The notes under the pieces are model-generated. The model was not told where the DNA came from. It did no database searches and worked only from the letters and a program-made list of their open reading frames with translations. Below, one piece after another: positions 18,905 through 28,281 of a stretch of DNA of 34,492 nt; within the stretch, counting starts at the first letter, position 1, and the number at the start of each line of letters is the position of its first letter. A program made the translations under genes and the position numbers. The stretch is from a bacterium. Lineage in GTDB: Bacteria; B130-G9. The stretch spans positions 1-34,492 of the forward strand of contig JAGHCW010000036.1 in NCBI GenBank assembly GCA_021160245.1, read 5' to 3'.

Positions 18905-19092
18905 CTCACCTCAGTCGGCGGCTTGCTTTAATCCACAATCCGAAATCCGAAATCCACAATTCGCAGGTTTTCCATTGAATATCATAGATCAGACACTTAC
19001 CATTTGAATTATTGCATGTCGAGGTTTTGGATTGACTGCGCGGCGCGTGCGAAATGGACGAAAGGCAAACGGAATATGGTGAAGGGTGCTCT

Positions 19093-19329
19093 ATGAGAAC
19101 GTTTGATTACACAGTAGTAATTTGGAAAGAAAGAGACGCATACGTTTCAAAATGCCCCGAGCTCGGCGTCGCTAGCTGTGGAGATTCAATCACTGAGGCG
19201 AAAGAAAACCTCAAGGAAGCGGTAGAGCTTTATCTTGAGAACGCGGAAGCCCTCGGATTGCTGGAAGATGTTGAAGAGAGCCTCACGGCTCAGGAAAAAT
19301 ACACATCCCACGCGGAAGTCGTCCGGTAA
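19093..19329 (+). CDS. HicB-family antitoxin
   Basis: MRTFDYTVVIWKERDAYVSKCPELGVASCGDSITEAKENLKEAVELYLE is the HicB fold signature. ATG 19093 preferred over track start 19054. Confidence 0.85.
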   Translation: MRTFDYTVVIWKERDAYVSKCPELGVASCGDSITEAKENLKEAVELYLENAEALGLLEDVEESLTAQEKYTSHAEVVR

Positions 19330-19430
19330 TGCCAAAACTGCCTGTTCTATCCTCAAGGGAAATAATCCAGGCATTGCGAAAGGCCGGCGTTGAATACGCG
19401 CCTCGTAGAGGCAAGGGAAGTCATTCATAA
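19329..19430 (+). pseudogene. Truncated HicA-family toxin
   Basis: ATG overlaps the hicB stop (TAATG). MPKLPVLSSREIIQALRKAGVEYAPRRGKGSHS-stop; HicA-like through GSH, then stops after 33 aa. Confidence 0.8.
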
Positions 19431-19435
19431 GCAAT

Positions 19436-21208
19436 GTGAAATACTTCATGTGGCCGTGGCAGGAATTGTATGCATCTAGCCTTCAGATAACTGCGGAGCA
19501 GCTGTTTGGTTCGCTAGACAAGGCGTTAGTGCCCAATGTTTTTCTGGTAGGCATTCTGCACCGGGAGAAGTCTGGATCTTACCCGATATGTGTTGAACCG
19601 GAACACCGGGCTTGTGACCCGAGTATTTTATCCGACATTCTCGATGATGCTTCGCGACTAGGAAATGAAGACGAAAATGCGCAAGTATCTTTCACAGACC
19701 GGCGATCAACGGTACAGCAGAGGCAGAAATTGCATCTGACATCGGTTGCGAAAGCGATTAAGATCATCTTGGACCAACATGGAGAATCCAGAGTCTCTTT
19801 CTGCTCAACACCGGAACAAGTCGATCGCTATCTTGTATCGGTTGTTCTTCAAATGAGACAAGAAGCCTATGAATCTCATTACAATCTAATAACTAATCGA
19901 ATCACAATGCCCGGCGGAATAAGCTGCCCGATACCCACTTCACTCATAGACTCATCCATAAGTGAGTATCTTATGGCTGCCAGCAGAGCTCTGGCCGGGA
20001 CTAAATGCGATCCTAATATAGCTCCAGAACTGAATCCGCTGCCAGATATCGAATATATTCAGAAATTGGCCGGGAAACGTCTTATGTGGACTCCAGCCTA
20101 CGCCTCTAGACGAGTCCCGAACGTGATGGATTTGTATGATTTTTGTGAACGGATATCTTTGCAGACGTACGAATCGGCGCAGGGGGCGGGCAAAATAATC
20201 GTTTCAAAGCGAGACCATGCCGATGTCAGGACAATCGTCACATTTCATCCTGAAATCCCATTGCGGCAAATTCGTGCTGCGAGAAAGCTCCTTGAGCTTA
20301 CAAATAAGGAGAATAGCCTGCTATATGACTGCGAAGCGGGTCACATCTACGGTATCGGCCACATTCGTGAAGGATACGACGAGAAGCTTGAGAATCTGTT
20401 TGAGATTGAATTGATCAAGCATCATACATGGCGTCTCTTGCATGCCGGCCGCGGGATGATGGTTGTTAGCAATGGCGTTCCGGGACTTCCCAGCGATTTG
20501 CTGGACAATGACAAACTTGTAAGGGATTTACCGCGTATATTCCCCGGAATTAGTCAGATGGAGGCTCGAAGCCTGCGGGAGTTGGCAGTAGAGGCAACAA
20601 AGCAGACCCAAGGTACGATGCTTGTCATATCCGGCCAAGCCCAAGAAGAGGCAAACCGACTCATCTCAGAGTGTATTAAGACCGATCCATTCGTGCTCAC
20701 GAAGGAACTCATTCCTCTGGTTACATCTGTTGACGGATCTGTTCTTCTCGATCCCCGCGGGAAATGCCATGCCATTGGTGTGATTCTTGACGGAAGTGGA
20801 GAGGCCAAAGGCAAATGTCGGCTTGATCGGGGAGCTCGATTCAACTCAGCTGTTCGTTATATTAACGGAAAGAAGGAATGTCTCGCAATCGTCATCTCGG
20901 AGGACAGTTCCGTTGACCTCATACCGGATCTGAAGCCCCAGATCTCCAGAACGGAAATCCAAGACAACTTGGCAGATCTTGAACGAATCGCCCGACGCGA
21001 TCGTCTCACCGAGAAAGATACGCGTGAATTGTACGAGTTAATGGAGTGGTTGAATCATCACGAATTCTATCTAACAGGGGAGATATGCTCGAGGGTCGAT
21101 GCTCTGAAAGAGAACATCACCTCAAAGTGGCCTGACAACGAAATCAGAATCTTATTCAGGGATTTGAGATCCAATGACGAGATGGATGAGTCATACTTCC
21201 TGGATTAA
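19436..21208 (+). CDS. DisA_N/DAC-domain (predicted diadenylate cyclase-like) protein with N-terminal DACNV-like sensor region
   Basis: GTG start. C-terminal SVDGSVLLDPRGKCHAIGVILDGSGEAKGKCRLDRGARFNSAVRYINGKKECLAIVISEDSSVDLIPDLKP matches the DAC pattern (DGA-like, RHR-like and 'IVxSE' strand). Confidence 0.78.
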   Translation: MKYFMWPWQELYASSLQITAEQLFGSLDKALVPNVFLVGILHREKSGSYPICVEPEHRACDPSILSDILDDASRLGNEDENAQVSFTDRRSTVQQRQKLHLTSVAKAIKIILDQHGESRVSFCSTPEQVDRYLVSVVLQMRQEAYESHYNLITNRITMPGGISCPIPTSLIDSSISEYLMAASRALAGTKCDPNIAPELNPLPDIEYIQKLAGKRLMWTPAYASRRVPNVMDLYDFCERISLQTYESAQGAGKIIVSKRDHADVRTIVTFHPEIPLRQIRAARKLLELTNKENSLLYDCEAGHIYGIGHIREGYDEKLENLFEIELIKHHTWRLLHAGRGMMVVSNGVPGLPSDLLDNDKLVRDLPRIFPGISQMEARSLRELAVEATKQTQGTMLVISGQAQEEANRLISECIKTDPFVLTKELIPLVTSVDGSVLLDPRGKCHAIGVILDGSGEAKGKCRLDRGARFNSAVRYINGKKECLAIVISEDSSVDLIPDLKPQISRTEIQDNLADLERIARRDRLTEKDTRELYELMEWLNHHEFYLTGEICSRVDALKENITSKWPDNEIRILFRDLRSNDEMDESYFLD

Positions 21209-21483
21209 CACGATTCCGGTTCCGGACTCCTTATGAAAACAGCCCCTCTCGTCTGGAAGTTCGAAGGACCAACAACAGGGCATTCCCGAACAAAGCAAAT
21301 CGAAATCAACAGCCTGCTCCGGGAACCTTTGAAGCATGGATATGTTTGCAGTTTGAGGGGCAGGCGGCTGTTCGCTCGCACCTTGACATGGGTTTCTGTA
21401 TGCGTATATTTCGCGCATCAAGAAGCAATGGGGTCTTCATTAAATCGACGCCCGAAGCATGAGTAATGGAGTAATCGTGGGAA

Positions 21484-22431
21484 ATGATTGAGGTAAAGAA
21501 CGTCACAAAGCGTTTCGGAGCAACTGTTGCCCTTGATGGCCTCTCTTTTGAGGTCAAGAAGGGCGAGGTGCTGGGCTTTTTGGGTCCCAACGGCGCGGGT
21601 AAGACGACGATGATGCGAATCATCACTTGCTACATGCCCGCAACCGACGGCGCCGTCTCTGTCGCCGGCCACGACACATTGACAGATTCTTTTCAGGTTC
21701 GAGAGCGCATAGGTTATCTGCCCGAGAGCGCTCCACTCTATCTAGACATGAGCGTTGCCGATTACCTATCCTTTGTGGCCAAAGTCCGCGGCATTGAGAG
21801 CGGCTCAATTCGAGACCGGATCAAGAAAACATCGGAGATGTGCGGCCTTAGGAAGGTCATAGGAAAAGACATAGGCACGCTCTCAAAGGGATTTAGACAG
21901 CGTGTTGGGCTTGCTCAAGCACTCATCCACAACCCAGACATATTGATACTGGACGAGCCAACCACCGGCCTTGATCCGGCCCAAATAATCGAGATGAGGG
22001 AGCTCATCAAACGGATCGGCAAAGAAAAAACAGTCATTCTCTGCTCCCACATTCTGCCAGAGGTCGCCGCGACATGCGATCGCATCCTTATTATAGTCAA
22101 TGGGAAGCGAGTGGCCTCGGGCACTCCGGATGAGCTCACGAGTTCATCAGGCGAAAGCGTGAATATCACCGCCAGAATTCACGGCCCCAAGGAAGATGTC
22201 CGAGAAAAGATATCCGCAATGGATATGGTGATTGGCTGTCGCATCAAGGAGACTCGTGGAGATGGTCCCGCAACCTTCCTCATCAAGGCGAAGCCCGGCG
22301 ACGACGTTGGGCAAGACATATTCAAGATGGCGGTTGATAACAACTTCAGCCTGTCGGAATTGAGGGTGGAGAGGGTCAGTCTTGAGGACGTATTCCTCCA
22401 ATTGACAACTAAGGAGGTAGTATCTGAATGA
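21484..22431 (+). CDS. ABC transporter ATP-binding protein (GldA-like)
   Basis: GPNGAGKTT, LSKGFRQRVGLAQALIHNPDILILDEPTTGLDP. Confidence 0.93.
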   Translation: MIEVKNVTKRFGATVALDGLSFEVKKGEVLGFLGPNGAGKTTMMRIITCYMPATDGAVSVAGHDTLTDSFQVRERIGYLPESAPLYLDMSVADYLSFVAKVRGIESGSIRDRIKKTSEMCGLRKVIGKDIGTLSKGFRQRVGLAQALIHNPDILILDEPTTGLDPAQIIEMRELIKRIGKEKTVILCSHILPEVAATCDRILIIVNGKRVASGTPDELTSSSGESVNITARIHGPKEDVREKISAMDMVIGCRIKETRGDGPATFLIKAKPGDDVGQDIFKMAVDNNFSLSELRVERVSLEDVFLQLTTKEVVSE

Positions 22432-23144
22432 GAAACGTCTGCGCGATATTCCAAAAAGAACTTCGGTCCTACTTCAACTCTCCAGTAGCCTATATCGTGA
22501 TTATCCTCTTTGTGGGCTTCACGAGCTGGCTCTTCTTTCGCTCATTCTTTATCGCAAACCGCGCCGTGATGCGAGATTACTTCTCGATGCTGCCCTGGCT
22601 CTTCATGATCTTCGGTCCGCTGATCACAATGCGGCTCTGGGCTGAGGAAAAAAAGCTCAAAACGATGGAGCTTCTGATGACGATGCCGATCAAAGACTGG
22701 CAGGCGGTTCTCGGGAAATATATAGCCAGCCTATTCCTCTTGAGCTCGATGCTCATCCTATCACTGCCGATTGCCATCACGGTGGCGAGTCTCGGCAATA
22801 TGGATTGGGGTCCCGTCATTGGCGGCTATATCGGCGCGTTCTTGATGGGTGCCGCCTATCTCTCAATTGGGGTCTTCGCATCCTGCCTCACTGAGAACCA
22901 AATCGTGGCCGCAATCGTGAGTTTCTTCTTGAGTTTTGCGATGTGGATCATTGGAGAGAGCTTCGTAATTTTCGTCATGCCCGCGTCATTGGCCGCTCTT
23001 TTCGAGTACGTCGGCCTCGGCTCGCACTTCAAGAGCATTGGCCGTGGTGTGATAGATTCAAGAGACTTAATCTACTATTTTACGGTGATAGGCTTCTTCC
23101 TATTCCTGAACGCTAAAGGGATTGAGAGGCGCAAATGGGCATGA
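22428..23144 (+). CDS. ABC-2 permease (GldF-like)
   Basis: FQKELRSYFNSPVAYIVIILF...LPWLFMIFGPLITMRLWAEEKKLKTMELLMTMPI; overlaps the ATPase gene by 4 bp. Confidence 0.9.
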   Translation: MRNVCAIFQKELRSYFNSPVAYIVIILFVGFTSWLFFRSFFIANRAVMRDYFSMLPWLFMIFGPLITMRLWAEEKKLKTMELLMTMPIKDWQAVLGKYIASLFLLSSMLILSLPIAITVASLGNMDWGPVIGGYIGAFLMGAAYLSIGVFASCLTENQIVAAIVSFFLSFAMWIIGESFVIFVMPASLAALFEYVGLGSHFKSIGRGVIDSRDLIYYFTVIGFFLFLNAKGIERRKWA

Positions 23145-23175
23145 TGGTCTTCGAGATTTGGAGAGGGAGCAATTG

Positions 23176-24762
23176 ATGATCAAGCGGACCGCAAGTTATG
23201 GCATAAGCGCGATGGTCTCCGTGGTGATAGTCCTTGGTATTATTGTGGCAGTAAATGTCATATCCAGCCTCTATTTCGCCCGGGCAGACCTCACTGAGGA
23301 CAAGCGATTTACGGTCTCAAAGCCGACGCGAGACGTGCTCGCCGGCCTCGAGGACCTGGTCACGATAAACGTCTATTTCTCAAAGGAATTACCCTCGTAC
23401 GTAATGCCTCTGAAAACGCGTGTGAAGGACCTTCTAGACGAATACAAGGCCTATTCCGGCGGCAATCTCCAGGTTGACTTCATCGATCCGGACCTTGACC
23501 CAGAACAGAAGCAGAAGATGCAGTTCATGGGCATCCCACCCGTTCAGCTCAACGTTATCCAGAAGGATAAAGCCGAGCTCGTAACAGTCTATCTGGGTCT
23601 GGCAGTCCTTTATGAGAACAAAAAGGAAGTCATCCCGGTAATCAAGGCCACAGAAAACCTCGAATATCAGCTAACATCTTGCATCAGCAAGATTACGATG
23701 AAGGAGATCAAAACAGTTGGGCTTCTGCTGCTTTCTGACGGCATGGACATCGAGAAGGACTTCTCCATGTTGCGGGACGAGCTGAAGGGTCAATACGACG
23801 TCAAGGAGCTGGATCTGTCAGCAGGAGAGCGGGATTTCCGAGACGTCGATACGATGCTCGTTCTCGGGACAAAGGAGCTCTCGGATTACGAGAGTTTCTT
23901 AATTGACCAAGCCATTATGAAGGGGACCAACGTCATATTCCTTGCTGATATGATACAGCGAGAGCCGGGCAAACTACTAGCGACCCCAAAGCGAACGAAT
24001 CTCATTGATATAATTGCCAAGTATGGCCTGGACATTGGCGAGAATCTCGTGTTGGACAGGCATTCAGCAATGGCCTCGTTCAGTTCCGGTTTTATGTCCT
24101 TTTCGCTGCCCTATCCTTTCTGGATCAAAGTGGCTAAGGATGGCCTTTCACAAACCAACCCGGCAGTTAGCCAGCTCTCTTCGGCCATCTTCCCCTGGAC
24201 AAGCTCTGTCCAAACCGCTGCCAACGGGAATCCCAATATCAAGTTTGATGTTCTCGCCAAGTCATCAGAGAGATCATGGCTTCAAACCGGGCGTTATGAC
24301 CTCAACCCACAACAGAAGTTCGTGAAATCGTCAACATCCTCGCACGATCTAGCTATTGAGGCCACAGGAGTATTCAAGAGCGTATTTGCGGGGCAAGAGG
24401 CGCCAAAGCCTCCGACCGACCCGAAGCGCCGAACTCCCGAGAAAGCTCAGGAAGTTCTACAAGAGAGCCCGCCTGAAACAAAAATAGTCGTTATAGGTGG
24501 CTCATTCTTGGTCAACAATGAGTTCTTGAACCGCTACCGAGCCAACTTGCTCTTCGTGCAGAACCTAATTGACGTGATGACGCTTGGTCAGGGCCTGGTG
24601 GGAATCCGAGCAAGAGGTATGGATGAACGCCCGCTGGATGAAGTTTCAGAAGGAACCAAGTCCTGGGCCAAATACGGAAACATGATAGGCATTCCGATAC
24701 TCGTCATTCTGTTTGGACTCGTTCGTTACTATCTTAGAAGAAGAATGAGGGGGGCGCTATAG
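23176..24762 (+). CDS. GldG-like ABC-type uncharacterised transport system protein
   Basis: TM plus YFARADLTEDKRFTVSKPTRDVLAGLEDLVTINVYFSKELP, C-terminal TM plus RYYLRRR. ATG 23176 with SD gagggag preferred over track start. Confidence 0.88.
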   Translation: MIKRTASYGISAMVSVVIVLGIIVAVNVISSLYFARADLTEDKRFTVSKPTRDVLAGLEDLVTINVYFSKELPSYVMPLKTRVKDLLDEYKAYSGGNLQVDFIDPDLDPEQKQKMQFMGIPPVQLNVIQKDKAELVTVYLGLAVLYENKKEVIPVIKATENLEYQLTSCISKITMKEIKTVGLLLLSDGMDIEKDFSMLRDELKGQYDVKELDLSAGERDFRDVDTMLVLGTKELSDYESFLIDQAIMKGTNVIFLADMIQREPGKLLATPKRTNLIDIIAKYGLDIGENLVLDRHSAMASFSSGFMSFSLPYPFWIKVAKDGLSQTNPAVSQLSSAIFPWTSSVQTAANGNPNIKFDVLAKSSERSWLQTGRYDLNPQQKFVKSSTSSHDLAIEATGVFKSVFAGQEAPKPPTDPKRRTPEKAQEVLQESPPETKIVVIGGSFLVNNEFLNRYRANLLFVQNLIDVMTLGQGLVGIRARGMDERPLDEVSEGTKSWAKYGNMIGIPILVILFGLVRYYLRRRMRGAL

Positions 24763-25779
24763 ATGCGATCAAAACAAATATATTTCATGGCGGCAATATT
24801 CGTCGCCCTAGCTCTTGTGGCCTATTTTGCATACCAATCAAAAATGGCGCCGGAACAGCGTGCCGCGCAGACCGGAAAGAAGAAGATGTTCCCGAACTTC
24901 AAAGCCGACGAGGCGAAGAAACTGAAGATCAAATCGCTCGGGAGTGAGGCCACACTCCAAAGGGATGATACGGGAACCTGGATTGTCCCTGACAAGGGAA
25001 ACTATCCCGCGGACAAGAAGGCTCTGCAACAGATACTTGACGCGATTGAGTCAATGGATACCGGCACGGTCGTCTCGCGCAATCCAGAGAAGCAGCGACT
25101 CTACGAAGTGGACGAGATGATGGGCACCGAGGTGACCTTCCTTGATAAAAGCGACCAAGAAATCGCTCACTTCTTCGTCGGAAAAGCCGGGCAGGACTTT
25201 TTCAGCACAAATGTCCGCCTCGCCGGAACAAACGACGTGCGCCTCGTGAACAAGATGCTGAGCCACATGTTCAAGCGGCCAGGTGGCGACTGGCGCGACA
25301 AGCTCATATTCGACATAGATGAGGGCAAGATCGCCAAACTCTCCGTTACCGGGGAGGAGGGCACGGTGATATTCGGCAAGAGTGAGCAGGGAACATGGAG
25401 CACGATTGAGCCAGCCGGCAAAGAGGCCGACGCTGAAGAGATCAAGCGCTGCGCAGCCGCGTTTGCGAAGCTCCGGGCATCTGGCTTCGCGGACGAAAAG
25501 GACAAGGACAAGTTCGCGCTAGATAAGCCGGGACGTGTCATCACAGCCACAACGGATGATGGCGAGGCGCATACGCTGAACGTCTGTGGAGAAAAGAGCA
25601 AGGCGCAGTTCTTTGTCCAACGAGCCGGTAGCGATACGGTCTTTTTCATAAGCAAGTATCAGATTGACAGGATGAGCAAGTCCTGGGAACATATACTTGG
25701 AGTCGAGGTCAAAAAGAGCAAGAAGATGCACCCGCCGAAGGGTATGCAGCTCCCAAAACCGAAAAAGGAAAATAAGTAG
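24763..25779 (+). CDS. DUF4340 domain-containing protein
   Basis: N-terminal TM, repeated W.. / FAFDxP-like units; follows a GldG-like gene as commonly seen for this family. Confidence 0.75.
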   Translation: MRSKQIYFMAAIFVALALVAYFAYQSKMAPEQRAAQTGKKKMFPNFKADEAKKLKIKSLGSEATLQRDDTGTWIVPDKGNYPADKKALQQILDAIESMDTGTVVSRNPEKQRLYEVDEMMGTEVTFLDKSDQEIAHFFVGKAGQDFFSTNVRLAGTNDVRLVNKMLSHMFKRPGGDWRDKLIFDIDEGKIAKLSVTGEEGTVIFGKSEQGTWSTIEPAGKEADAEEIKRCAAAFAKLRASGFADEKDKDKFALDKPGRVITATTDDGEAHTLNVCGEKSKAQFFVQRAGSDTVFFISKYQIDRMSKSWEHILGVEVKKSKKMHPPKGMQLPKPKKENK

Positions 25780-25798
25780 GGCGATTCACGAATCGCCC
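25779..25798. terminator. Bidirectional terminator-like perfect palindrome
   Basis: GGGCGATTC-AC-GAATCGCCC followed by TTT, between convergent genes; second copy of the element at 16301. Confidence 0.6.
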
Positions 25799-25809
25799 TT
25801 TACCGCCCG

Positions 25810-27399
25810 CTAATCCAGCTTTGAGCCGAACTGAAATCCCTTTCTCTCGTAAAGCAGAAAGTGATACTTGTAGAAAACGTCGAGCAAGTCCTCACTACCG
25901 GCCAATCGGTAATCCTTGTAGAGCACCTCGTGGTCTAAGAGCATGTTCTCATAATTGTGCGCAGCCCAGTTCAAATCGCTCTTCATGTCAACCATCAATA
26001 AATAATCCGGCCTACGCCTGAAAACATACATCGGATCGAACTTCGCATGAATCTCCCCCTCAAGCCGCGCGATATAACGGTCCATTAAGCCCCGCATATC
26101 GATTATGTCCAGCCCGGAATAGTATGGAATAAGCCCCGCCTCGCCCAGCGCAACGGTCGTAGCAGGCCGAATCTGCTCGCGCATCAGTTTCGCGATCTGA
26201 TAGTATTCTTGGTTCAACATATCCCGACCCAAAAAACCTGACGGCTTCCCATTAATCCTGGCAAAGTCCAGGGAATGAAAAGCAAACACGCCGACCACAA
26301 TGGCAACAACGATTGCTGCAAACCATTTGCGCGCAGCGGCCCGATCTTGGGCGACCACAAGTCTTTGCCAAAGAAGTTGAGCTCCCTGCTGCGCCATCAG
26401 GGCAATCGCTGGAAATATCGGAATGAAGAGCCTGTAGGCGCCCATCCAATCGCCCCCGGAGTATATGACGAAAACCGACATGGCCACGAACTGCCAAAGG
26501 AGAAAAATGTATCTGAAGTCGCGATCCGATCGCCTCAGAAGCGGCAGGAAGCTGAGAATGATGAGTGGCCCGATTACCGTCCCGATGCCAAAACCCCAAT
26601 ATGTCAAACCCTCCCAGAGCCTATGTCCGCCATCGCCGGTCGCCTTCGCGTAAAATGTGTTCGGGAAAACGTCCCCATAATAGGCTAGCCGCCAACAGAT
26701 AAAGGCCACGTATGAAAGTCCAAAAGCGAGAATCCCAGGAAGCAAGGTTCGAAGAGCTATCCGCCGGCGCCAGAAATAGACAGACGTTACGATGAGTGAT
26801 GCGACGAAGAGGATGGGTATCTCCGGCCGAGTGAGCGATGCCAAGAGAAAGAAAAACGACGCATACGCGAAAAGCCGGCGCCTCGATAAGTCTGTGTTTG
26901 AGGGACCATCGGCAAGCATCCGGAGGCAGAAGAACTGTGCCATAAGGACAAAGAACGCGCACATTAGAGTCTCCAGACCTGAAACCGCCCAGCAGGCAAA
27001 CTGCATTGACGAGGCGATGAGTATCGGGGCAAGTAGCTTAATGACCAAAGATTCGCGGCGCCTCTTCGATAACAAGGCGCTTGCCCTGAAAATGAGCGGA
27101 ATGCAAAGCAGGCCAAAGAGAAGACCAATCGCCTTTGAGAAGACAAGAACACCATGGGGGAAATCAGAAAGGCCAGTCCAGATGACAAGTGACATCAAGA
27201 CCGTGAAGAGGAAGTTGGAATAGCCCTCAACGCGCTCACCCGGATTAAAGACCAGGCCGTTGCCGTTTGCCAACTGCTCAGAATAACGAAAGGTAATAAA
27301 GGCGTCATCCGTCGTAGCGTTGCTGATGTGAAACGAGGCGAATGCAAAGCACAGAATGAGACCCACAAGCAGCGCATGTTCTTGACGCCGAACGCCCAT
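25810..27399 (-). CDS. Polytopic membrane glycosyltransferase-like protein (AftB/GT39-type architecture)
   Basis: TTDDAFITFRYSEQLANGNGLVFNPGERVEGYSNFLFTVLM, many TM helices. Start chosen at MGVRRQEH (27399) to avoid overlap with map. Confidence 0.7.
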   Translation of the reverse strand: MGVRRQEHALLVGLILCFAFASFHISNATTDDAFITFRYSEQLANGNGLVFNPGERVEGYSNFLFTVLMSLVIWTGLSDFPHGVLVFSKAIGLLFGLLCIPLIFRASALLSKRRRESLVIKLLAPILIASSMQFACWAVSGLETLMCAFFVLMAQFFCLRMLADGPSNTDLSRRRLFAYASFFFLLASLTRPEIPILFVASLIVTSVYFWRRRIALRTLLPGILAFGLSYVAFICWRLAYYGDVFPNTFYAKATGDGGHRLWEGLTYWGFGIGTVIGPLIILSFLPLLRRSDRDFRYIFLLWQFVAMSVFVIYSGGDWMGAYRLFIPIFPAIALMAQQGAQLLWQRLVVAQDRAAARKWFAAIVVAIVVGVFAFHSLDFARINGKPSGFLGRDMLNQEYYQIAKLMREQIRPATTVALGEAGLIPYYSGLDIIDMRGLMDRYIARLEGEIHAKFDPMYVFRRRPDYLLMVDMKSDLNWAAHNYENMLLDHEVLYKDYRLAGSEDLLDVFYKYHFLLYERKGFQFGSKLD

Positions 27400-27451
27400 T
27401 AAACGGTCTTGGCAGCCATCGCGTTCCGTTGTGCGCCGGCGAGGCAAGATG

Positions 27452-28252
27452 TCACACCTGCGCCGGGCCCAGATAGAAATCTCGCTCGGATTCGTGAATT
27501 GAGAGTATCTCCGCCCCCGTTGATGTAACCGCAATCGCATGTTCGAATTGCGCAGAGAGCTTTCCGTCCGCGGTTACCGCCGTCCATTTGTCAGCCTTGA
27601 TCTTGAGCCGAAATGTGCCCTCATTTATCATAGGCTCGAGGCAGATGACCATCCCCTCCTGCAACATAATGCCGTGGCCCTTCCGGCCATAATGTGGAAT
27701 CTGAGGGTCCTCGTGGAGCGAACGACCAAGCCCGTGACCCACGAAATCTCTCACGGAGGAGTAGCCCTGCGACTCCACGTAGCGCTGGATTACGAAACCC
27801 AGATCACCGGTTCTCGCGCCGGGTTTAATCGCCTCAATTGCCAGCTTCAAAGACATCTTCGTGGCATTGGCCAGCCGCACGGCAGCCGGTTTGGGCTTAC
27901 CAACATAAACTGTGATAGCCGTATCCCCGTGGTATCCATTCTTCAAAACGCCTATGTCCAGCTTCAGCAGATCGCCCGACTTGAGCCTTCGAGCAGACGG
28001 TATCCCGTGAACGATCTCCTCGTTGATACTCGTAGTTATGCAGCCCGGAAAGGGTGGAGCCCCGGCCATTGAATAGCCCTTGAATGACGGGGTTGCGCCG
28101 TGAGCCAGGATTTGTGTCTCGGCTACCTCGTCAAGCTCCTTCGTCGTGATACCGGGCTCAGCATGTCCCGCCACATCCACAAGTACCTCTTTGGCAATCC
28201 GACACGATTCCCTAAGAAGGCCTATTTCGCGATTACTCTTAAGCTCTATCAA
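27452..28252 (-). CDS. map: Type I methionyl aminopeptidase
   Basis: GCITTSINEEIVHGIPS, DIGVLKNGYHGDTAIT, FVGHGLGRSLHEDPQIPHYG, EGMVICLEPMIN. Confidence 0.96.
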   Translation of the reverse strand: MIELKSNREIGLLRESCRIAKEVLVDVAGHAEPGITTKELDEVAETQILAHGATPSFKGYSMAGAPPFPGCITTSINEEIVHGIPSARRLKSGDLLKLDIGVLKNGYHGDTAITVYVGKPKPAAVRLANATKMSLKLAIEAIKPGARTGDLGFVIQRYVESQGYSSVRDFVGHGLGRSLHEDPQIPHYGRKGHGIMLQEGMVICLEPMINEGTFRLKIKADKWTAVTADGKLSAQFEHAIAVTSTGAEILSIHESERDFYLGPAQV

Positions 28253-28281
28253 TTCACGACCATAAAGTGAGAAGCATTAGG

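Noticed and set aside
21233-21466. 77-aa ORF after the DAC gene, considered as a possible effector
   Set aside because: No SD, no hydrophobic or enzymatic signature; most likely non-coding spacer. Would reconsider if conserved in homologous loci.
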